A stretch of DNA of 12,021 bases from Methylomarinum sp964397365. Lineage in GTDB: Bacteria; Pseudomonadota; Gammaproteobacteria; Methylococcales; Methylomonadaceae. Each line of letters opens with the position of its first letter. The stretch's first letter is position 1. The notes beneath the pieces are model-generated. The model was given only the letters and a program-made list of their open reading frames with translations. It did no database searches and was not told where the DNA came from. Below, piece after piece: positions 6,883-12,021 of this stretch. The stretch spans positions 1 to 12,021 of the forward strand of contig CAYNIU010000071.1 of NCBI GenBank assembly GCA_964397365.1, read 5' to 3'. The position numbers and the translations under genes were made by a program.

Positions 6883-7113
6883 TTATAAATTTGTTTTAAG
6901 ATAATCGGTAATTGCATTTACCGAATCCAGTTTCATAAAATCTTCTACTTCCAGCTCAATATCAAATGTTTGCTCAAGAGCAATCATAAGATTTACCTGA
7001 GCCATTGAGTCCCATGTATCTATGTTTTTTGCAGAGCTGTTTTCATCAACGGCTGAATCAGGCAGGTTTAAACATTCACCAACGATTTGTTTCACTTGTT
7101 CAAGAATATTCAT
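6883..7113 (-). CDS. Acyl carrier protein (second), partner of the FkbH-like protein
   Basis: This is a 76-residue ACP: MNILEQVKQIVGECLNL, then the phosphopantetheine motif W-D-S-M-A with Ser36 as the modified residue, and an acidic helical C-terminus (FDIELEVEDFMKL). The in-frame ATG at 7167 would add 18 residues. The shorter form is preferred because canonical ACPs begin at this helix and because the 7167 ATG sits in the loop of a predicted hairpin without a ribosome-binding site; neither start has a good one. FkbH proteins load glyceryl units on stand-alone ACPs of this type, often encoded next to them, so this ACP is inferred to receive the glyceryl (or related) group. It lies between the FkbH-like gene and the AAC(3)-like acyltransferase on the same strand. 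Confidence 0.85.
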   Translation of the reverse strand: MNILEQVKQIVGECLNLPDSAVDENSSAKNIDTWDSMAQVNLMIALEQTFDIELEVEDFMKLDSVNAITDYLKTNL

Positions 7114-7152
7114 TAGAGTATTTTGTATTGATTTATTAAGGTGTTGAAGATA

Positions 7153-7178
7153 ACTCTCCCAAAACATAAGGGGGGAGT
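7153..7178. repeat. Small GC-rich hairpin between FkbH-like gene and ACP
   Basis: ACTCTCCC (7153-7160) can pair with GGGGGAGT (7171-7178) around a 10-base loop. On the plus strand all eight positions pair, counting one U-G; on the transcribed minus strand seven of eight pair with a central C-A mismatch. The alternative ATG of the ACP (7165-7167) lies in the loop. No T-run follows in the minus direction, so it may be an intercistronic mRNA structure rather than a terminator. Confidence 0.45.
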
Positions 7179-7212
7179 CATTACAACACGGAATTATTTA
7201 TAGGTGCTTAAA

Positions 7213-9105
7213 TTATACCGATAGTTGTGTTTCGATAGGATAAGTATTTGGGTTGACGGGAGGTGATTGCAATAATGATCGATCATAACAATTTTTCTCA
7301 TTCTGTGAGAATAGGTGTTCAGGGTAAAACTGAGCAACTAATTGGTTTTTATTGGTAGGAATGTATTCTCCTTGAATATCCGTAATCCCCTGACGACTTA
7401 AATATTGCATTATAGCCTCGAAAAATGCTGATTCGGCCTGACGGCCTATTACTCTACATGACATCAGAAACGTATCTATGACAACATGAGTCCGGGACAT
7501 ATTATGAACAAGTATCAATCCAACAATGCCACTATCTCCAAATGTATCAGCTAATGAAAACGATGCCACAAGCCAGTCTTCAGAATCAATAAATTCCTGA
7601 ATTTGACGTTCATTATAACGACGTGTAGTCAAATTGAACTGATTGGTTTTCTGAGTGAGTTGAGCCAATCGTTTAACTTGTGATGCCGGATTAAGGTAGA
7701 TTGTCATCTGCATTTGCAGTGAGGCAAGATATTTATCTATACCGCCACCGTCGAGTTCTATTTTCTGATGTAAAGAGCGTCGTTGTTGTTCTTGGGTGTA
7801 TAGCTGAGTTTTATTCTTATCTTCTGTCGTCAAGTTTAAAACTTGCAGTCTGCTAATGTGTTCAAGGCAGAAAGGTATTTCGATCGGTTTTTTAGGGGTT
7901 TGTATGACTTGTACTTGGGGTAATTCGCGTCTTACAATGCCGCATTCATAATCGCTGTCATCAATAAAAATAAATGAATCAAGACCCAAATTAAGTTCTT
8001 GAGCCAGAGATATTAAATTTTCATGCTTAGGTTTCCAGTTGATCCTCATGGCAGAGAAATTAGCTTCACGTAAAATTTGATGCGGGTGATTCTGTAACAC
8101 TTCAATGACATCTTGATGATTGTTTTTGCTACATAGAGCCAGTATAAAACCTCTTTCATTAAAACCCAAAAGACGACGTTGAAAATCGGTAAACACATTG
8201 CCGGGGTAGTCAGGCCCTAATGCAATACCGCTCATACCTTCTTCACCGATAATTCCGCCCCATAATGTATTATCCGCATCCAACACGATAACTTTTAGTT
8301 TTGGAGTTAAATCGACTGTTGCAATATCAATTAACTGACGACAAAATTCATTGGCTGCCTGCGGCTTAAATGGGAAACGGGAAGAGTACCAATAACGAGA
8401 GTCAAAAAAATTATTTCTGCCAATGTCTAACAGCAAAGTATCGAGGTCTAAAAATAAAGTGGCATCCAAATGGGTATCAATTTGTTGGGCGAGTGCTTTT
8501 TTGAATGATGACCACCATGCACTTTCCGAATAAGGATATTGGGCATCATATAACCCTAATTCTGCGTCAAAGAGAGAAGGGAGGAGGGTTAAAGCAAACC
8601 GTCCTTTTAAGTTTCCCCGAAATTGTGATAACACTCCCAGCACATGTCCGATACTTTGTTGGCAGACTTCCGTTTGCTGGGCATGATCCAGTTTGCTGAT
8701 TGGGTATTTAAGTGCCGGGTGGAGATCTTCACGCTGGAGCATAAAAAGCGTTAAATCTGGTTGGTGTCTTAGCAGACCGGAACCGGTTTGTGATTCCATT
8801 ACATTCATACCATAAGGCGCATGGTAAGTTAGCAAGTTGATTTCTTGTATAGCTGCATGAAATGTCAGCCAGGGGTCAAGTAGATCACTGGTATAAGAAT
8901 GAATAATTCCGATCCGAAACTCTTGCTGGGCAGACGCTATGCTCTGAATATGACGAGTTAGCTTTTGTGCTTCAGGCAGTGTCAGGCTGATGGTCCAATT
9001 TGATGAACTTTCCTGTATCTCCCGAGGGGAATCTATGTGTAGAAGTTGATCAATAAGAGAATTTTTACGTGACACCTTTGCAGCTCCTGAATGTGAATTT
9101 AACAC
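7213..9105 (-). CDS. FkbH-like HAD phosphatase / acyltransferase (predicted glyceryl-ACP loading)
   Basis: This 630-residue protein has the full FkbH architecture. Residues about 60-265 form the N-terminal domain. A HAD domain follows with VIVLDADNTLWGG (272-284; Asp276 nucleophile, Asp278 acid), CSKNN (325-329), NWKPKHENL (356-364) and FIDDSDYEC (380-388). The C-terminal GNAT-like domain (about 465-610) has LTQKTNQFNLTTRRY (483-497), GDSGIVGLI and SCRVIGR with Cys550. FkbH enzymes dephosphorylate 1,3-bisphosphoglycerate and transfer D-glyceryl to an ACP thiol in polyketide pathways; in glycan loci they are thought to supply acyl-ACP for sugar decoration. The start is a GTG at 9105 overlapping the acyltransferase stop by 7 bp. 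A second GTG at 9075 has an AGGAG eight bases upstream and may be the true start, removing ten residues. A 99-bp spacer with a hairpin separates it from the ACP at 7113. Confidence 0.9.
   Translation of the reverse strand: MLNSHSGAAKVSRKNSLIDQLLHIDSPREIQESSSNWTISLTLPEAQKLTRHIQSIASAQQEFRIGIIHSYTSDLLDPWLTFHAAIQEINLLTYHAPYGMNVMESQTGSGLLRHQPDLTLFMLQREDLHPALKYPISKLDHAQQTEVCQQSIGHVLGVLSQFRGNLKGRFALTLLPSLFDAELGLYDAQYPYSESAWWSSFKKALAQQIDTHLDATLFLDLDTLLLDIGRNNFFDSRYWYSSRFPFKPQAANEFCRQLIDIATVDLTPKLKVIVLDADNTLWGGIIGEEGMSGIALGPDYPGNVFTDFQRRLLGFNERGFILALCSKNNHQDVIEVLQNHPHQILREANFSAMRINWKPKHENLISLAQELNLGLDSFIFIDDSDYECGIVRRELPQVQVIQTPKKPIEIPFCLEHISRLQVLNLTTEDKNKTQLYTQEQQRRSLHQKIELDGGGIDKYLASLQMQMTIYLNPASQVKRLAQLTQKTNQFNLTTRRYNERQIQEFIDSEDWLVASFSLADTFGDSGIVGLILVHNMSRTHVVIDTFLMSCRVIGRQAESAFFEAIMQYLSRQGITDIQGEYIPTNKNQLVAQFYPEHLFSQNEKNCYDRSLLQSPPVNPNTYPIETQLSV
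9084..9088 (-). promoter_or_regulatory. Strong ribosome-binding site pointing to a downstream start of the FkbH-like gene
   Basis: On the minus strand AGGAG occurs eight bases before an in-frame GTG (9073-9075) that encodes residue 11 of the longest form. The upstream GTG at 9105 has only AT-rich sequence before it but overlaps the preceding stop, as in coupled genes. The good site favours translation from 9075. Confidence 0.5.
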
Positions 9106-10208
9106 AATATTTTATGCAAAAATGGGCGGGATTCAATCACAGATAATTTGGTACGTAACCATTGTCTGATTCCTTCCCTTTTATGTTCTGTAAGGATACC
9201 CAGTATAAAAATGGTAACAAGGGTTGCACTCATTGTTTGCCAAAAATAAACAGGGCTGCCTTTTTCTCCAGAAATCAATGCGGCATAGAACTGAATAAGT
9301 GGTTGGTGGAACAAGTATAGGGTTAGTGTAAATGATGCCGCATAGCGAATTAATTTTTTTGCTGGATCAAGAAAAAAAGAAAAGCATTCTGCAATGGCGC
9401 GAAATCCGGCAAAGTTGATGAGTATTAAAAACCCCAGAACCCAGTCGCCCAGAAAATATTTTGAAAAAGCCAGTTGATAGTGAAGATTCTCACCAATTTG
9501 AGATTTTAAATAACTGCTGATTTGGTTGGTAATATCAAGATATTCCCACGATAGCAAGGTGATAGAACTACATAAAAACAGAACCCAGCCCCCTGTTTTA
9601 GACAGTTGGGCCAACTTTTTAGAATGGCATAAATAGACGCCCATTAGCCAAACTGGAAATAACAAGAGAATCTTTGGTCCGACAAAAAAGCATACTATGG
9701 TAACCACCCACCAGCGAATTCTTTTGTTTAAAAAGAATATTAAAGAAAATATAAAATAATATGACATTTCATAACACAGTGACCAGAAAGGGGTATTAGA
9801 AAATGACATGATAGAGTTGAACCATATTTCATTCAGGAAAAACAAACTGGCAAAGATTCGAACTGGCCATAAATTATTGGGATTTTCATGGTAGATAACC
9901 GGAAGTTCGGCAATCGACGTACCCGCTAAATCAAGTAATGGGGTAATCAGTATGACGGGTAATGCAACTGAATAGATGCGAGATATTCTACTGGACCAGT
10001 ATAAAGAAAATTTGTTTTCTTTTAGGTTGGTGACATAAGCGATAACATATCCCGAAAGTACAAAGAAAAAAATGACCGCAATATGTCCATGTGTGGATAA
10101 TGGCAAAATTTCATGGCTAAGATAGCGAACATTAGCATGAGAGATAACTACTAAAATAGCCGCTAAAAAGCGTATCAGATCAAGATAAAGAGAAAATTGA
10201 AGACTCAT
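9099..10208 (-). CDS. Acyltransferase 3 family membrane protein (glycan O-acylation)
   Basis: This 369-residue integral membrane protein has about ten hydrophobic helices. The N-terminus LDLIRFLAAILVVISHA carries the conserved Arg13 and His24 of the acyltransferase 3 (OafA/YrhL) family, followed by IFFFVLSGYVIAYV (about 46-59) and the typical late FTLTLYLFHQPLIQF segment. Members move an acyl group, usually acetyl from acetyl-CoA, across the inner membrane onto surface glycans. There is no C-terminal SGNH domain, so it is the short form. Its stop overlaps the GTG of the FkbH-like gene, so the two are probably co-expressed, which raises the possibility of a less common acyl group. It is preceded by an 80-bp gap. 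The ATG at 10208 is used because the conserved motif begins about ten residues later; no clear Shine-Dalgarno sequence is visible. Confidence 0.88.
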   Translation of the reverse strand: MSLQFSLYLDLIRFLAAILVVISHANVRYLSHEILPLSTHGHIAVIFFFVLSGYVIAYVTNLKENKFSLYWSSRISRIYSVALPVILITPLLDLAGTSIAELPVIYHENPNNLWPVRIFASLFFLNEIWFNSIMSFSNTPFWSLCYEMSYYFIFSLIFFLNKRIRWWVVTIVCFFVGPKILLLFPVWLMGVYLCHSKKLAQLSKTGGWVLFLCSSITLLSWEYLDITNQISSYLKSQIGENLHYQLAFSKYFLGDWVLGFLILINFAGFRAIAECFSFFLDPAKKLIRYAASFTLTLYLFHQPLIQFYAALISGEKGSPVYFWQTMSATLVTIFILGILTEHKREGIRQWLRTKLSVIESRPFLHKILC

Positions 10209-10238
10209 TATTTTATGCCAGTATTAAAGTTTGAATAA

Positions 10239-10244
10239 ATTATA
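10239..10244 (-). promoter_or_regulatory. Candidate -10 box upstream of the acyltransferase 3 gene
   Basis: On the minus strand the 80-bp AT-rich gap (10209-10288) contains a perfect TATAAT about 30 bases before the ATG. The best -35 is TTGTTA (10260-10265), four of six matches at a short 15-bp spacing. It could be an internal promoter for the acyltransferase-FkbH-ACP-AAC(3) group, or a chance match in AT-rich DNA. Confidence 0.33.
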
Positions 10245-10288
10245 GTCAATGTCTGGCTATAACAAAATTTTATTTAATATTCAATTGA

Positions 10289-12021
10289 TTATATGGAATC
10301 ACGAATATTTTTCAGTCTCAGTTCATTTATTTGTTGAACAGCCTGCCTGACTTGATTGTAAACTTGTAAATAAACAGACTTATTTTGATTGTAAGGATCA
10401 AGAATTTCCACTTCTGGAGTATTGTTTAACGTCCCTAATAAAAAAGATTTATTTTGGGTTTCCGGGTATTTAATGTGTAAGCGTTCCAAATGGGATATTT
10501 CCATTGCCAGAATCAAATCACTTTCTCTAACCAGTTCAGTCGTCAAGGTTGTTGACTGCCAGTTTGACAAATGGATTCCATGATTGCTTGCAATTTCAAC
10601 CATGTTGGCATCAGCGGGTCGTTTATCAGGTACATGAAAACCGGCTGAATAAAAGCGTATTGTGTCGGATGAAATCGTTTGTTCAGCAATACGCTGGGCT
10701 AAGGCGCTACGGTTAATATTGCCATAGCATAAAAATAAAATTTGTTTTGCACGTTGTACCCGTTTTTGCAACTGTTTACGAATTAAGGGAGAACCATGCC
10801 ATCGCTGTAAAAACTTATAGCAAACAATTCCATACACACGCAAAGCTTGTTCGTTGATAAAAAGAGCTATATCGACTATACCAGGAACGGGGTCTGACCA
10901 GCATTGGATATCAAAAAAATGTCGGCCAGGGTACAGAGCAAGCAAAGACTCATATAATATAGTTTTGAGTGTAGGGTAATGGACTAAACCTGAGTGATCA
11001 GATTTTCGTAGCACCTGCTCTAACCAATAGAAATCCGAGGTTAATTTCCGGCAATATACCCCTTTTTTATAATGTTGTGATTGCGGTAGCTGATTAAGAA
11101 CCAATAAATCAAATAACATTTTAGGAAAATCAGCGCCCGCTGCATAGGCTAATGGTAGTGACCCCCAAAAACGACCATTAATTTCCATCAACCAATATTG
11201 TTTAGTTTCCGGCTGCCATTTAAATTCCACCATAGCAACGCCATGCCAGTTTAAAGTTGCGATTAACTTTTCAGAGGCCTGCAATAAAACCGGATCAATG
11301 ACAATACTTTTACGCAAACAACTTCCACCACCTGTTAGCGGTAGTTCATGGATGCGTTGGTGCTGAAAGGCATAGACAATTTTTCCGTGGCTAGCCAGTA
11401 ATTCAATACCTGTACCTATTCCCTGTGCATATTCCTGAATCAATAATTGGCAATAGGGAAGTAATTGTTTGCACAGTTGAATGAGTTCCGTTTTATTTTG
11501 TGCATAACTCACACTCAATTGGCGGCGCTGGTCGGCATTGGGTATGGATTGACCTGGTTTTAATACAACAGGAAAACTGATTTGATGAATAATATGTTCA
11601 ACATCTTCGATAGAGTTAATGGTATAGCTAAAAGGTACGGAAATATCAAGGGAGCGAGCTAAGGTTAAGGTTTTAGCTTTGTCTAATACTTGAACGAGAC
11701 TGTTAGGGTCGGCAATGGCTAAACGGTTACGCCAAGCATCCAAAAAAGGAGATTCAGATAAAGGTATCAGTGAACGTTCAGTAACGGGAATAACTAAGTC
11801 ATAGTTCTTATCTTGAATAAGTTGACAGATAAATTGGATAAACGCCTCTGTATCGACCAAAGGGTCAGGATATTGAAAATACTGTTTGACGTAACGAGAA
11901 TGCAAACAAATAGGAGCGGAAACAGCACTAGCAACATCACATTCTATGTTTTGTCGGCTTAATGAACGTAAGATAGTCAATGCAGCAGCAAAGTCGGCAT
12001 CTAAAATCAAAGCCTTATATT
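10289..12021 (-). CDS. ATP-grasp ligase fused to low-molecular-weight protein tyrosine phosphatase (5' end outside window)
   Basis: Numbering is from the TTG at 12010. The frame stays open to the window edge as Y-K-A before LILDADFAAALT, which looks like the normal N-terminal strand of this family, so the true start is probably just beyond 12021 and the protein is slightly over 573 residues. Residues 1-100 are a pre-ATP-grasp Rossmann-like region. Residues 110-300 are the ATP-grasp core, with FPVVLKPG (146-153), LIQEYAQGIGTGIE (190-203) and LMEINGRFWGS (274-284; Glu276, Asn278 for Mg-ATP). After a linker, residues about 422-565 are an arsenate-reductase-like phosphatase: FLCYGNINRS (426-435) is an intact C-x5-R loop with Cys428 and Arg434, and LDPYN (537-541) holds the general acid Asp538. 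The second loop Cys common in the family (CxxNxCR) is Asn433 here. The ligase substrate is unknown; the phosphatase may control a Wzc-type tyrosine kinase. Confidence 0.85.
   Translation of the reverse strand, partial: YKALILDADFAAALTILRSLSRQNIECDVASAVSAPICLHSRYVKQYFQYPDPLVDTEAFIQFICQLIQDKNYDLVIPVTERSLIPLSESPFLDAWRNRLAIADPNSLVQVLDKAKTLTLARSLDISVPFSYTINSIEDVEHIIHQISFPVVLKPGQSIPNADQRRQLSVSYAQNKTELIQLCKQLLPYCQLLIQEYAQGIGTGIELLASHGKIVYAFQHQRIHELPLTGGGSCLRKSIVIDPVLLQASEKLIATLNWHGVAMVEFKWQPETKQYWLMEINGRFWGSLPLAYAAGADFPKMLFDLLVLNQLPQSQHYKKGVYCRKLTSDFYWLEQVLRKSDHSGLVHYPTLKTILYESLLALYPGRHFFDIQCWSDPVPGIVDIALFINEQALRVYGIVCYKFLQRWHGSPLIRKQLQKRVQRAKQILFLCYGNINRSALAQRIAEQTISSDTIRFYSAGFHVPDKRPADANMVEIASNHGIHLSNWQSTTLTTELVRESDLILAMEISHLERLHIKYPETQNKSFLLGTLNNTPEVEILDPYNQNKSVYLQVYNQVRQAVQQINELRLKNIRDSI

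Noticed and set aside
1..12021. CRISPR arrays, tRNA/rRNA genes, transposases or insertion-sequence ends
   Set aside because: No regularly spaced direct repeats, cloverleaf-like sequence or transposase-like frame was seen; the window is almost fully covered by coding genes.

Overview
The window is an AT-rich (by eye roughly 40% GC) piece of a Gram-negative surface-polysaccharide locus. The best anchor is the set of protein families on the left: the C-terminal end of an exosortase-A-associated O-ligase/Wzy-like membrane protein, an acyl carrier protein (ACP), and the two divergent alpha/beta hydrolases that accompany XrtA (EpsH)/PEP-CTERM exopolysaccharide clusters. This combination, with the base composition, points to a gammaproteobacterium or betaproteobacterium carrying the XrtA system (methanotroph-like Gammaproteobacteria would fit). 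The genus cannot be read from the sequence. No exosortase, PEP-CTERM substrate, Wzx/Wzz or kinase gene lies in the window, so the locus extends beyond both ends.

Plus-strand block (1-5948): O-ligase C-terminus, ACP, hydrolase 2 (nucleophile elbow G-L-R-L-G, Arg in place of Ser), hydrolase 1 (Cys at the elbow), family-2 glycosyltransferase, NodB-like polysaccharide deacetylase, and a three-part protein with an N-terminal MaoC-type hotdog dehydratase, a second degenerate hotdog-like region and a C-terminal SDR ketoreductase. ATGA overlaps join ACP to hydrolase 2 and hydrolase 1 to the glycosyltransferase.

Minus-strand block (12021 down to 5952, transcribed leftward): an ATP-grasp protein fused to a low-molecular-weight tyrosine phosphatase (start outside the window), an acyltransferase-3 membrane protein, a FkbH-like HAD/acyltransferase, a second ACP, and an AAC(3)-family acyltransferase. 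The two blocks converge with only 3 bp between their stop codons.

A reading of how they work together (inference): the left block polymerises or ligates and tailors an exopolysaccharide. The right block looks like a glycan-acylation module in which FkbH would load a glyceryl unit from 1,3-bisphosphoglycerate onto the second ACP and the AAC(3)-like enzyme would pass an acyl group to an amino sugar. The NodB-like deacetylase could expose that amine, and the hotdog-hotdog-SDR fusion could process an ACP- or CoA-bound acyl chain. Two non-coding structures stand out: a perfect 13-bp inverted repeat in the 3' end of the AAC(3)-like gene beside the convergent stops, and an imperfect hairpin between FkbH and its ACP that bears on where the ACP starts.
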